NCBI GenBank assembly: GCA_018303845.1 | Contig: JAGVXH010000002.1 | Location: 91,532 to 154,384 of the forward strand | From: Candidatus Pacearchaeota archaeon | GTDB taxonomy: Archaea > Nanobdellota > Nanobdellia > Pacearchaeales > GW2011-AR1 | DNA length: 62,853 bases | Direction of reading: 5' to 3' | Shown here: positions 31,805-39,214 of the stretch, piece after piece | Layout: the number at the start of each line of letters is the position of its first letter | Numbering within the stretch: position 1 is the stretch's first letter | Position numbers and translations under genes: made by a program | The notes under the pieces: generated by a model | What the model was told of the DNA's origin: nothing | What the model saw: the letters and a program-made list of their open reading frames with translations, nothing else | Databases searched by the model: none

Positions 31805-32626
31805 TCAAACACACCTAACAATCTCACAAAACTTACAAACTTTCCCTCTACAAACCTCTCCACAAACCTCGCACTTCATAATCTCTCTAACATCTAAATT
31901 CTTATCTCTAATTCCTGCACTCCGTGCCATAAAACCATCAACAACATCCCGCTTCGCCTCATCCGTCATATTTTCCCTCATCCATCCCCGCGTATCAACA
32001 CGATAAGTCCCAAGCGCACAAGGACACCGGTCATACAAAATATCAAAATTCTTCTCCTGAGCATATTTCCTGACCTCTCCCTCCGGAACAAAAAACAAAG
32101 GCTTAACTCTCTGAATAAAACCTTCAACCTTGCCATGTCCAGTCGCCGGCCCCATTCCAATCCCAAGCTCGACATTCCCCTTCAAATAATTCATCAAAAC
32201 ATTCTGCGCCTCATCATCCAAATTATGTCCAGTCACAATAACATCCGCTTTCAACTTCCGCGCCCATCGATTCAAAACCCACTTCTTAATAACCCCACAA
32301 ACCGTACACCCAGTCAACCCCTTCTTTTTAGCCAAAACAGCCTTAACAAAACAAATCCCCTGCCCAATCTCTTTCTTCAAATCCACAACAGTCAAAGGAA
32401 CCTCATTCTCCAAACAAAACCTCTCCATATTTCGCCGATGAATCTCACTCCATTCACCCAAATACAAATCAATCATCAACCCTTCAACATTATACCCCAA
32501 CTTCTTCAGTATATATAAGACAGAAGTCGAATCCTTCCCTCCAGACAAAGCCACCACAACCTTATCCGTTTTTTTCATCAAAGAATATTTTTTAATGGTC
32601 CAAACAACTTTCCTTTCAATATCCAT
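31805..32626 (-). CDS. tRNA 2-thiolation enzyme, NcsA/TtuA family, without N-terminal zinc finger
   Basis: These PP-loop ATPases replace a tRNA uridine oxygen by sulfur. The 273-residue protein shows VVALSGGKDSTSVLYIL (PP-loop), GLTGCTVCGVIKKWVLN (catalytic/cluster Cys), VTGHNLDDEAQNVLMNYLKG, DRCPCALGTYR and a C-terminal zinc site CEVCGEVC...CKFC. The start at 32626 (MDIERKVVWTIKKYS) is set by TTTATAAA exactly 21 nt upstream. Family members normally have another CxxC zinc finger before this point; it is absent here. The long frame upstream is only the divergent promoter region. Confidence 0.9.
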   Translation of the reverse strand: MDIERKVVWTIKKYSLMKKTDKVVVALSGGKDSTSVLYILKKLGYNVEGLMIDLYLGEWSEIHRRNMERFCLENEVPLTVVDLKKEIGQGICFVKAVLAKKKGLTGCTVCGVIKKWVLNRWARKLKADVIVTGHNLDDEAQNVLMNYLKGNVELGIGMGPATGHGKVEGFIQRVKPLFFVPEGEVRKYAQEKNFDILYDRCPCALGTYRVDTRGWMRENMTDEAKRDVVDGFMARSAGIRDKNLDVREIMKCEVCGEVCRGKVCKFCEIVRCV

Positions 32627-32676
32627 TAACAGCGATAGCCCAAAACATTTATAAAGAATTGCAATTTCAACAAAAC
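32627..32676. promoter_or_regulatory. symmetric bidirectional promoter with one TATA box
   Basis: The palindromic box TTTATAAA (32648-32655) lies exactly 21 nt from the ATG of the thiolation gene on the left (32626) and exactly 21 nt from the ATG of the DsbA-like gene on the right (32677). One TBP site can therefore serve two leaderless genes. Confidence 0.8.
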
Positions 32677-33684
32677 ATGTCGACAAAAAAAAGTAGCAAA
32701 TTTCTAAAAGCAATTTCACAAAACTACTGGACAATATCAACAATCTTCCTATCTGTTGTAACAATCATATTAGCAGCGGCACTTCTAACAGGCGGAACAA
32801 CAGGAGCAGTATCAGCAGAAGTAGCAGCACAAAACGTTTTAGACTTTGCAAAAGCACAAGGAGCAGACGCAACACTAGTAAGCTCAACAGATGATGGATC
32901 CCTTTACGAAGTCGTTCTATCTATCGAAGGACAAGAAGTACCAGTTTATGTAACAAAAGACGGGAAAACATTAGTCCCTCAACCAATCTCACTAGAAATA
33001 ACAGAAAAAACACCAACAAATTCAGCACCAGAGACAACACCCACTCCTACAAACATTCCAAAATCAAACAAGCCAGTCGTTGAAGCTTTCGTAATGTCAC
33101 ACTGCCCTTATGGAACCCAAATCGAAAAAGGTTTATTGCCAGTAGTTAATGCATTAGGTGACAAAATAGATTTCGAACTAAAATTCGTTTACTACGCAAT
33201 GCACCCAAGCTACGGAGAAGTAGAAGAACAACTTAACCAATACTGTATACAAAAAGAACAAAACGATAAATTCAATGACTATCTAACTTGCTTCCTAGAA
33301 GCAGGAAATGGGGCAGAATGTTTAACCGAAACAAACATCGACAAAACAGCACTAAAAACTTGCACAGATGCAACAGACAAAGAATTCAACGTACGAGCGA
33401 ACCTAGCAGACAAATCTTCATGGTTAAGTGGACAATATCCTAAGTTTGATATCTACAAAGCAGACAATGAAAAATACCAAGTAGGCGGTTCTCCAACTCT
33501 AGTAATCAACGGAGTAAAAGCACAAGTAGGACGAGATTCAATCTCTCTATTAAACGCAATCTGTTCAAGCTTTGAAACAGCGCCAGAAGAATGTAATACT
33601 AAGTTCGAAGCAGCTTCTCCAAGTCCAGGATTCGGCTGGTCAACAACAGAAAACGCTAACAACGCAGCAGCTTGCGGAGCTTAA
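32677..33684 (+). CDS. membrane-anchored DsbA-like thioredoxin-fold protein
   Basis: A 335-residue protein with a signal anchor near 20-45 (STIFLSVVTIILAAALLTGG), a small extracytoplasmic domain (about 45-110), a Thr/Pro-rich linker (TPTNSAPETTPTPTNIPKSN) and a thioredoxin-fold domain beginning VEAFVMSHCPYGTQIEKG. The motif is C-P-Y-G rather than CxxC. Several other cysteines follow (NQYCIQ, LTCFLEAGNGAEC, KTCTD, ICSS, EECN). Likely role: thiol-disulfide chemistry on extracytoplasmic proteins such as the Cys-rich surface proteins here. The start is fixed by the TATA box 21 nt upstream; the ATG at 32659 would precede the transcript. Confidence 0.85.
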   Translation: MSTKKSSKFLKAISQNYWTISTIFLSVVTIILAAALLTGGTTGAVSAEVAAQNVLDFAKAQGADATLVSSTDDGSLYEVVLSIEGQEVPVYVTKDGKTLVPQPISLEITEKTPTNSAPETTPTPTNIPKSNKPVVEAFVMSHCPYGTQIEKGLLPVVNALGDKIDFELKFVYYAMHPSYGEVEEQLNQYCIQKEQNDKFNDYLTCFLEAGNGAECLTETNIDKTALKTCTDATDKEFNVRANLADKSSWLSGQYPKFDIYKADNEKYQVGGSPTLVINGVKAQVGRDSISLLNAICSSFETAPEECNTKFEAASPSPGFGWSTTENANNAAACGA

Positions 33685-33731
33685 ATTTTTTATTACACAA
33701 TTCTTAAAAACTACAAAGAAACTATTTTAAT

Positions 33732-34112
33732 ATGAAAAGGCAAAATCCTTTAGAAAAACTAATGCATGGATACTGTGAAATACACAAACAATTATTGGAT
33801 AATAAAATCCCTTATCAAAAAGCAAAAGAACTTAACGGATATCAAGAAGAGGAGGAATTTAAAGCATATAAAAGTGCAATGGGGAAACTTTCAATGAAAG
33901 GAAATGTACTTTTAAAAAATCCTCATTTTGCAGAATTATGGATATACACAATGAGAAAGATAAAGATGATATCTTACTTAACAAATCCGATATCCCTTAG
34001 AAATAAAAAATTAAGAGATAAAACTGAATTGGAATTAATTAGCGGTATATCTGCATTAGAAAATATAAATTTCTTAAAAGAAGATTTGGAACATCTTGCA
34101 CTACAAGATTAA
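33732..34112 (+). CDS. unrecognised 126-residue protein, atypical composition
   Basis: CTTAAAAA exactly 21 nt upstream supports the start (MKRQNPLEKLMHGYCEIHKQ). The product is helical and basic (HFAELWIYTMRKIKMISYL in the middle). Its codons are AT-rich and not C-biased, unlike the plus-strand genes either side, so it looks recently acquired or inverted. No family recognised. It converges on rfcL with 7 nt between the stop codons. Confidence 0.62.
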   Translation: MKRQNPLEKLMHGYCEIHKQLLDNKIPYQKAKELNGYQEEEEFKAYKSAMGKLSMKGNVLLKNPHFAELWIYTMRKIKMISYLTNPISLRNKKLRDKTELELISGISALENINFLKEDLEHLALQD

Positions 34113-34119
34113 ATTAGGA

Positions 34120-35313
34120 TTAAACCTTATCCAAATAAGCAATCTCATCCACTGACAAATCCAATTCCTTCCTAACTTCACCTCTAGCCAGAATCAACCG
34201 AAGCAACAAGAAATCCTTCATCGCATCCTTAACCGAAATATGAGCCACCCGAGCATACTTCTCACAAATCGACTTCTTCTTCGCCGCCCTCTGATTCTGC
34301 AACCAAATCTTCAAAACCCGACTAGGCTTCTTGTATTGCACCCACCCACTCCTATCATACTTCTTAACACTTGAAATCCCAGCCCCAAGCAAAAAATACT
34401 CATAAACCAGAAACCTATAATGCCTCTGTCTCCGAATTCTCCCCCGATAAACATCTGCCAAACTCAAAAAATCAAGGGCCTTGCATAGTTCCTCACCCTT
34501 ATACGCAATCGGCAAATTCTCTTCAACCCACAAAAACAAATCATCAATAGGCATATTCACATCATCATAAACCTTCAACATTTCCTCGTCAATACCAACC
34601 CCCTGAAACACTTTCTGCAACGCATCAAAAACCGACCTCTCCTTATCCCTGTCCCCGACCTCTTTCATTAAACTCTCCTTATCCATCCCAGACAAAACCT
34701 CCAAATCATTAAGCGCCGCACGAATGTCTCCCCTAGCCCGAATCGCAATCCCACGCAAAACCTCGCCAGAAACAACAACATTCTCACCCTCACAAACTTC
34801 CATCATAATCTTCAAAATCTCTTTATACTCAACCTCCTTTAGTGCAACAACCTCGGCCTTCTTTCGAAGCATACTAAACTTACTGTCCCAAATATCATTG
34901 GCAGTAATTATAATAGGAAAAGCACTTTTCTCCATCAGCCCAAGCAAAGCCGCCAAGCCCCCCTTGTCCTTCATCGCCGAAATCCCATCAACCTCATCAA
35001 TCAAAATAATCTTCCCCTTCCCGAACAAACTCGCCTGCCGAGAAGCCGGTCCAATAATCTCCAAAATCTTATCTTTATTTCGAAAGTCACTCGCATTCAA
35101 CTCCAAAATCTCCGCACCCATCTCTGCACTCACAGCATAAGCAAGACTCGTCTTTCCAACACCCGCAGGCCCATGCAAAATAATCGCCCTCTTCTTCGGG
35201 AAAACCTTCAAAAACATTTTAATCTTATCAACCGCCAAATCCTGTCCACGAACATCCGACAAGTCACGAACTCTGTATTTCTCGCACCAAGGAATATTTT
35301 TAACGTTCATCAT
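34120..35313 (-). CDS. rfcL: replication factor C large subunit
   Basis: Clamp loader subunit that opens PCNA with RfcS. The 397-residue AAA+ protein begins MMNVKNIPWCEKYRVRDLSD and has Walker A HGPAGVGKTS (about 46), Walker B ILIDEVDG (about 100), sensor 1 PIIITANDIW and sensor 2 RARGDIRAALNDLE. It is shorter than many archaeal RfcL, lacking a long Lys-rich C-terminal tail with a PIP box. It follows the Nudix gene by one base, in the operon rfcS - nudix - rfcL. Start could be the second ATG at 35310. Confidence 0.93.
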   Translation of the reverse strand: MMNVKNIPWCEKYRVRDLSDVRGQDLAVDKIKMFLKVFPKKRAIILHGPAGVGKTSLAYAVSAEMGAEILELNASDFRNKDKILEIIGPASRQASLFGKGKIILIDEVDGISAMKDKGGLAALLGLMEKSAFPIIITANDIWDSKFSMLRKKAEVVALKEVEYKEILKIMMEVCEGENVVVSGEVLRGIAIRARGDIRAALNDLEVLSGMDKESLMKEVGDRDKERSVFDALQKVFQGVGIDEEMLKVYDDVNMPIDDLFLWVEENLPIAYKGEELCKALDFLSLADVYRGRIRRQRHYRFLVYEYFLLGAGISSVKKYDRSGWVQYKKPSRVLKIWLQNQRAAKKKSICEKYARVAHISVKDAMKDFLLLRLILARGEVRKELDLSVDEIAYLDKV

Positions 35314-35314
35314 A

Positions 35315-35758
35315 TTAGCCCCTCTTTACATAAAATTTATTTAATTTATAATTTTCCAAAATCCTTTTACTTGGGAAATACAAAGGAAATGGTAAATCAT
35401 TCAAACTAAACCATCTCCACTCCGTAATCTCATCAGGCTCCATAACCTTAGCCTCCCCACTAAAAAACTCACTAAACATGCCAACCGTCACAAAATGCGC
35501 AGTATCAACCTTGCAATTATCAACACAAATAACCCTAACCTTATCTAAGACAATTCCCGTCTCTTCCCTTAGTTCTCGTCTAGCCCCCTCCTCAAAACTC
35601 TCCCCAAATTCAAACTTCCCGCCAGGCATCGTCCAAGTTCCAGCTCCATTCAACTCGCTATCAGCCTTCTCCGGATCATCATGTCTTCTTCCAAGTAAAA
35701 CCTTACCACTTCTCAAAAGCATTATCCCAAAACCAGCACCAACTTTTTTGTCAGCCAT
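35315..35758 (-). CDS. Nudix hydrolase
   Basis: The 147-residue protein has a full Nudix box, GGKFEFGESFEEGARRELREETGI split over residues about 47-69, that binds Mg and cleaves nucleoside diphosphate linkages. The N-terminus (VGAGFGIMLLRSGKVLLGRR) and the C-terminal WRWFSLNDLPFPLYFPSK fit MutT/ADP-ribose-type members. It is sandwiched between rfcS (6 nt) and rfcL (1 nt), which suggests cleaning of the nucleotide pool near the replication machinery; the substrate cannot be told. Confidence 0.92.
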   Translation of the reverse strand: MADKKVGAGFGIMLLRSGKVLLGRRHDDPEKADSELNGAGTWTMPGGKFEFGESFEEGARRELREETGIVLDKVRVICVDNCKVDTAHFVTVGMFSEFFSGEAKVMEPDEITEWRWFSLNDLPFPLYFPSKRILENYKLNKFYVKRG

Positions 35759-35764
35759 AAAAAT

Positions 35765-36760
35765 CTATTTTCCCCCCTTAACTCCACCAACACAACCCTT
35801 CCCTGCTCGAATAAAGCCTGCCAATAACGCCTCCAACTGAATAAACTCGTCAGCTCCCTCAACCAACCTAAACTCGATTTCCCCAATTTTCTCAGTCAAA
35901 GAAACCTTCAACTCATCATCAATCGCCAAATTCCAAATCTCTCGCTGAATTGCCTTAATCACATCCTGCCCAGAAATCGACTCTTTCAACATAATATCCA
36001 ATAGCTTCTCCTTCGCATTCAAAAAATCTCCACTCAAAGCATAATCTAAAACAACCTTTATATCACTAGGCTTAGCTTTAGAAACAATTGTATTAACCAA
36101 GTCCACCGTAATATTCGGACTAATCGAAGCAGTAGCCTGCAGCAAATTAATCACCCGACGACAGTCCCCTTCACTTGACTCATACAACGCACTAAAAGCC
36201 GCATCATTAATCATTAATCCTTCTCTCTCCGCAATCAAATCAATCCTTCTCTTAACATCTTTCTTATCAAGCATCTGAAACCGAAACACAACAGCCCTAG
36301 ACTGAATAGGGTCCAAAATCTTCGAAGAATAATTACAACTCATAATAAACCTACAAGTACTCGTATAATTCTCCATAGTCCTTCGAAGTGCCTGCTGAGC
36401 CTCTCTCGTCAAAGCATCAGCCTCATCCAAAAAAATAACCTTAAACGGAACGTCTCCAAGAGCCTTCGTTCTAGCAAAGTCCTTAACCTTCTGTCGAACA
36501 ACATCAATTCCTCTTTCATCACTCGCATTCAATTCCAAATAATTCTCTCTCCAAGAAGCCCCAAACAACGTCTTAACAACAATCAGCGCAAGTGTCGACT
36601 TCCCAACACCAGCCGGGCCAGCAAACAACAAATGCGGAATATTATTAGAACTTACCATTGCCTTAACCCTCTTAAGAATCTCTTCCTGTCCAACCATATC
36701 ACCAAAAACATGCGGCCGATACTTTTCAGTCCAAACCTCCGAATTATAAATCCCACTCAT
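35765..36760 (-). CDS. rfcS: replication factor C small subunit
   Basis: AAA+ clamp loader subunit, 331 residues, usual length. Begins MSGIYNSEVWTEKYRPHVFG; Walker A FAGPAGVGKSTLAL (about 44), Walker B IFLDEADALT (about 110), arginine-finger SRAVVFRF, sensor 2 EGDCRRVINLLQA. A TTTATAAG box at 36782-36789 lies exactly 21 nt upstream. The promoter and first codons are repeated before the next gene upstream (37262-37322). Confidence 0.97.
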   Translation of the reverse strand: MSGIYNSEVWTEKYRPHVFGDMVGQEEILKRVKAMVSSNNIPHLLFAGPAGVGKSTLALIVVKTLFGASWRENYLELNASDERGIDVVRQKVKDFARTKALGDVPFKVIFLDEADALTREAQQALRRTMENYTSTCRFIMSCNYSSKILDPIQSRAVVFRFQMLDKKDVKRRIDLIAEREGLMINDAAFSALYESSEGDCRRVINLLQATASISPNITVDLVNTIVSKAKPSDIKVVLDYALSGDFLNAKEKLLDIMLKESISGQDVIKAIQREIWNLAIDDELKVSLTEKIGEIEFRLVEGADEFIQLEALLAGFIRAGKGCVGGVKGGK

Positions 36761-36781
36761 AACTCAAAATCACAACTTAAC

Positions 36782-36803
36782 TTTATAAGGATTATTGTGA
36801 TAA
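36782..36803 (-). promoter_or_regulatory. promoter of the rfcS operon
   Basis: Minus strand TATCACAATAATCCTTATAAAG, a diverged member of the extended-consensus group; 21 nt to the ATG. Confidence 0.65.
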
Positions 36804-36817
36804 ATCACATTTCGAAA

Positions 36818-37276
36818 TCAATTGTCATATCTACGAAATTTTTCTCTACGAAATTTTTCCGCAAGGTCTACCGGAAGCTTACTCAAAGAATCCTCAAGCT
36901 TATCGGGAAGATTGTAATCTCCAAGCTCAACAAGACCTATATCCCTGTAATCATTTGGATTTGCCCCTATTCTGTCCGAGAGAAGACATAATAAAGATTT
37001 TTTTTCTAAATAATGCGCCACCGCACGATGATGTCCGCCATCATAAATATTCTTAGAATTAGCTTCGCCTGCGGCCAATCTATAAAAATTATCACAAATC
37101 CTAACAACATATACAGCAGGAAAAATGCTCCCTATCCTAATCCCTTCACGCATCGCAGCAACAACAAATGAGCTCTTATACAATTCCCAAACTTGCAAAG
37201 TATCTTTCTTCCAATCCAAATAAAATTCTTCTCCCATCTTTCGAAAACTAACATCCGAATCATAAATCCCACTCAT
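36818..37276 (-). CDS. ParB-like domain protein, paralogue A
   Basis: The 152-residue protein starts MSGIYDSDVSFRK, copying the rfcS N-terminus MSGIYNSEVWTEK. TTCATAAA at 37298-37305, 21 nt upstream, fixes the start at 37276. The core VVAAMREGIRIGSIFPAVYV and GGHHRAVAHYLEKKSLLCLL resembles the ParB/sulfiredoxin fold (GxHR motif). The next gene is a paralogue. ParB-like domains occur in DNA-binding or CTP-hydrolysing proteins and nucleases; the exact role is unknown. Confidence 0.72.
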   Translation of the reverse strand: MSGIYDSDVSFRKMGEEFYLDWKKDTLQVWELYKSSFVVAAMREGIRIGSIFPAVYVVRICDNFYRLAAGEANSKNIYDGGHHRAVAHYLEKKSLLCLLSDRIGANPNDYRDIGLVELGDYNLPDKLEDSLSKLPVDLAEKFRREKFRRYDN

Positions 37277-37297
37277 AACCAAAAAATCTATCTCAAC

Positions 37298-37319
37298 TTC
37301 ATAAAGATTATTATAATAA
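37298..37319 (-). promoter_or_regulatory. duplicated rfcS-type promoter of the ParB-like gene
   Basis: Minus strand TATTATAATAATCTTTATGAAG; the segment up to and including the first codons is about three-quarters identical to 36736-36806. Confidence 0.65.
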
Positions 37320-37321
37320 AT

Positions 37322-37756
37322 CTACCATCTACAACCCTCAACCTGCGCAGAAATACTATCCAAATACTTAAAAAAATCTCCTTGTCTATTCTTTTCACAA
37401 AAAGCTTCAGCAACATTTCTAGGAAGATAAATCAAAGAATTCGCCAACCTTTGATATTCAACATCTCCCCTTATTTCATCTTTAACATTATAAGACTTAA
37501 CAATGCAATTTCCGAATTCGCCAAGAACAACATACCCCAAAGATTTTTTCTCGAGAAAATGAGCAGAGGTTCTATGATTTCCTTCTAAAATAGTATAACT
37601 ACCATCTTCATTCTTAGAAACTTCCACATCCTTCGCTTTCCACCCTAACTTAATTCCTTCACGCATAGCCGCTACAGTCAAAGGACATCTTGTAATCTGA
37701 GAAATATATATAACATCCTTCCCAAAATCAAATTCTCCTCGCTCATTACTATTCAT
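37322..37756 (-). CDS. ParB-like domain protein, paralogue B
   Basis: The 144-residue protein shares TVAAMREGIKLGW and ILEGNHRTSAHFLEKKSLGY with paralogue A (AAMREGI, HR.(A)H.LEKKSL). GNHR matches the ParB-like GxxR signature well. No TATA box lies 21 nt upstream; instead the gene follows the eL41 remnant by 38 nt with AGGAAATG ahead, so it is probably in the eL41 transcription unit. Function unknown; tandem duplication evident. Confidence 0.75.
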   Translation of the reverse strand: MNSNERGEFDFGKDVIYISQITRCPLTVAAMREGIKLGWKAKDVEVSKNEDGSYTILEGNHRTSAHFLEKKSLGYVVLGEFGNCIVKSYNVKDEIRGDVEYQRLANSLIYLPRNVAEAFCEKNRQGDFFKYLDSISAQVEGCRW

Positions 37757-37794
37757 TTGGCATTTCCTATCAACTCTTCCAGAAAAATCTAGCT

Positions 37795-37915
37795 TTACTT
37801 ATTTCTCTTCAACTTTCTCTTCCGCTTTTCCTTCTTAAGTCTCTTACGTTGCCATTTCCAACGATTTCCAACGCATCTGACCTTTCTTCTTCCATCTTCT
37901 ACTAGATCGCTTCAT
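37795..37915 (-). pseudogene. rpl41e: ribosomal protein eL41, frameshifted by a 10-bp tandem duplication
   Basis: TTTATAAA stands 22 nt before the ATG at 37915. The frame reads MKRSSRRWKKKGQMRWK and then breaks; in another frame it continues WQRKRLKKEKRKRKLKRNK to a stop at 37795. CGTTGGAAAT occurs twice in tandem at the break. Removing one copy restores a single 36-residue frame, with MRWKWQRKRLKKEKRK matching eL41 (MRAKWRKKRMRRLKRK in eukaryotes). As sequenced, only a 22-residue peptide is made unless the ribosome shifts frame. Confidence 0.8.
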
Positions 37916-37938
37916 AACAAACTAATCCAAATTTCACT

Positions 37939-38259
37939 TTATAAAGTTTTAGGCACCCTAAATCCAAGGAACTTATTATCAAAATCAACAACCTTTCCAT
38001 CGACGACTACAACTCCTTCATTCCTAAGCATCTCAATTTTCCTCTTAACCCCAGAAGCGAATCCTCCAATTTTTCCATCGCCCAAAACAACCCGATGGCA
38101 AGGAACCTGAGGAGCATAAGGATTTTTATTCATAGCTTGCCCAACAGCACGAGCCCCGCCAGAACCAAGAGCCAAAGCAATCTCTCCATAAGTCGTGACC
38201 CTCCCCCTAGGAACTTTCCTAAGCAAATCATAACATCTCTCACTAAACGTCGAAACCAT
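37939..38259 (-). CDS. ogt: O6-alkylguanine alkyltransferase (MGMT/Ogt) C-terminal domain protein
   Basis: The 106-residue product has the alkyltransferase signature VPRGRVTTYGEIA, ARAVGQAMNKNPYAPQVPCHRVV with the acceptor cysteine in PCHR, and GGFASGVKRKIEML. It contains only the DNA-binding, active-site domain; the N-terminal domain of full Ogt is absent. Because Cys is present (alkyltransferase-like proteins have Trp there), transfer activity is plausible. Start at MVSTFSERC chosen; two residues more are possible. It lies tail to head with the eL41 promoter. Confidence 0.9.
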   Translation of the reverse strand: MVSTFSERCYDLLRKVPRGRVTTYGEIALALGSGGARAVGQAMNKNPYAPQVPCHRVVLGDGKIGGFASGVKRKIEMLRNEGVVVVDGKVVDFDNKFLGFRVPKTL

Positions 38260-38337
38260 AAACACACAAAATCAACAATCTTCAAAAACATTCCTAAAAA
38301 CATAAATTTAAAACTCAAAAAACTTAAGTGAAATTAA

Positions 38338-38409
38338 AGTCCCATAGTCTAGTGGTCAAGGATACGAGACTCTGACTCTCGTGACCCAGGTTCGAATCCT
38401 GGTGGGGCT
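38338..38409 (+). tRNA. tRNA-Gln (CTG)
   Basis: A 72-nt cloverleaf: acceptor AGTCCCA/TGGGGCT, anticodon stem CGAGA/TCTCG with loop CTCTGAC giving CTG, T-arm CCAGGTTCGAATCCTGG. No encoded CCA. It is followed by a tandem repeat and then by a second copy of its own 3' end (GAATCCTGGTGGGGCT at 38584-38599). Confidence 0.95.
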
Positions 38410-38438
38410 ATGCCACAACAGGTTGAGAACCATAGGTT

Positions 38439-38582
38439 TAAAGAAAATTGCGAAGCAAGTTTTCTTGATAGAATCTTAGATTCCGTGTCCGAGTGTCTTT
38501 GACGCGACGGTAAAGAAAATTGCGAAGCAAGTTTTCTTGATAGAATCTTAGATTCCGTGTCCGAGTGTCTTTGACGCGAAGG
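38439..38582 (+). repeat. two tandem 72-bp units inserted in a tRNA-Gln T-loop remnant
   Basis: Two nearly identical 72-bp units (38439-38510, 38511-38582) lie between CATAGGTTTA and GAATCCTGGTGGGGCT, the halves of a second T-arm. Each unit has three potential hairpins: AAGAAAATTGC/GCAAGTTTTCTT, GAATCT-T-AGATTC and GTGTC-TTT-GACGC. The element beside tRNA-Arg (44958) is a clear relative. The gap between tRNA-Gln and endA contains nothing else. Confidence 0.8.
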
Positions 38583-38616
38583 CGAATCCTGGTGGGGCTA
38601 TCCACCAATAACCAAC

Positions 38617-39138
38617 ATGCAAAAAATCCAAACAACCCTCCTAAAAAACAGCCTAACCTCCAACGCTAGCGAAGCCCACGCCCTTTTCGAAAAATCCAAA
38701 TTCGGAGAAAGGCTCGATCAAAAAATCCTCTATTCCGCCTGCGAAGCATTTTTCCTAGTCAAAGAAAACAAAATGCAAATCCTAAACTTCCAAAACAAAC
38801 CAATATCAGAAAACATCCTCCTAAAAAAACTCTGCCATCTCGACAAAAACTTTCTAACAAAATATCCAGTCTTCGAAGACCTAAGAAAAAAAGGATACAT
38901 AGTAAAAACTGCGTTAAAATTCGGAGCAGATTTCAGAGTATACGAAAAAGAATCCCAGACGAACGACTCCCATTCCAAATGGCTCTGCTACGCCACACAA
39001 GAAAACAAACAAATAACATGGCAAGATTTCGTAGCCAAAAACCGGGTCGCGCATTCAACCAAGAAAAACCTACTCATCGCAATCCTAGACGAAGAAAACC
39101 AAATCTCTTACTACGAAATCAAATGGACTAAACCATAA
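38617..39138 (+). CDS. endA: tRNA-splicing endonuclease
   Basis: Cuts bulge-helix-bulge introns in pre-tRNA. The 173-residue, single-repeat (homotetramer-size) protein has the catalytic triad in order: FRVYEKE (Tyr), SHSKWLCYA (His) and STKKNLLIA (Lys). No TATA box stands 21 nt upstream, in contrast to almost all first genes here. The ATG lies 17 nt after the second copy of the tRNA-Gln 3' end, so endA may be cotranscribed with tRNA-Gln and freed by tRNA processing. Confidence 0.93.
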   Translation: MQKIQTTLLKNSLTSNASEAHALFEKSKFGERLDQKILYSACEAFFLVKENKMQILNFQNKPISENILLKKLCHLDKNFLTKYPVFEDLRKKGYIVKTALKFGADFRVYEKESQTNDSHSKWLCYATQENKQITWQDFVAKNRVAHSTKKNLLIAILDEENQISYYEIKWTKP

Positions 39139-39214
39139 AGTACCCAATCTAATCCAAGAGAATAATACATAGAGACATAAAAACCCTTATAACTCCCACT
39201 AGGCTCTAAAACCA

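Noticed and set aside
31805-32764. N-terminal hydrophobic extension of the thiolation enzyme (46 extra residues in the longest frame)
   Set aside because: That part translates the shared promoter and the start of the divergent gene; the TATA box places the start at 32626.
38438-38635. Minus-strand frame with two repeats of a 23-residue sequence downstream of tRNA-Gln
   Set aside because: It is only the translation of the 72-bp tandem element (72 is divisible by 3) and has no promoter.
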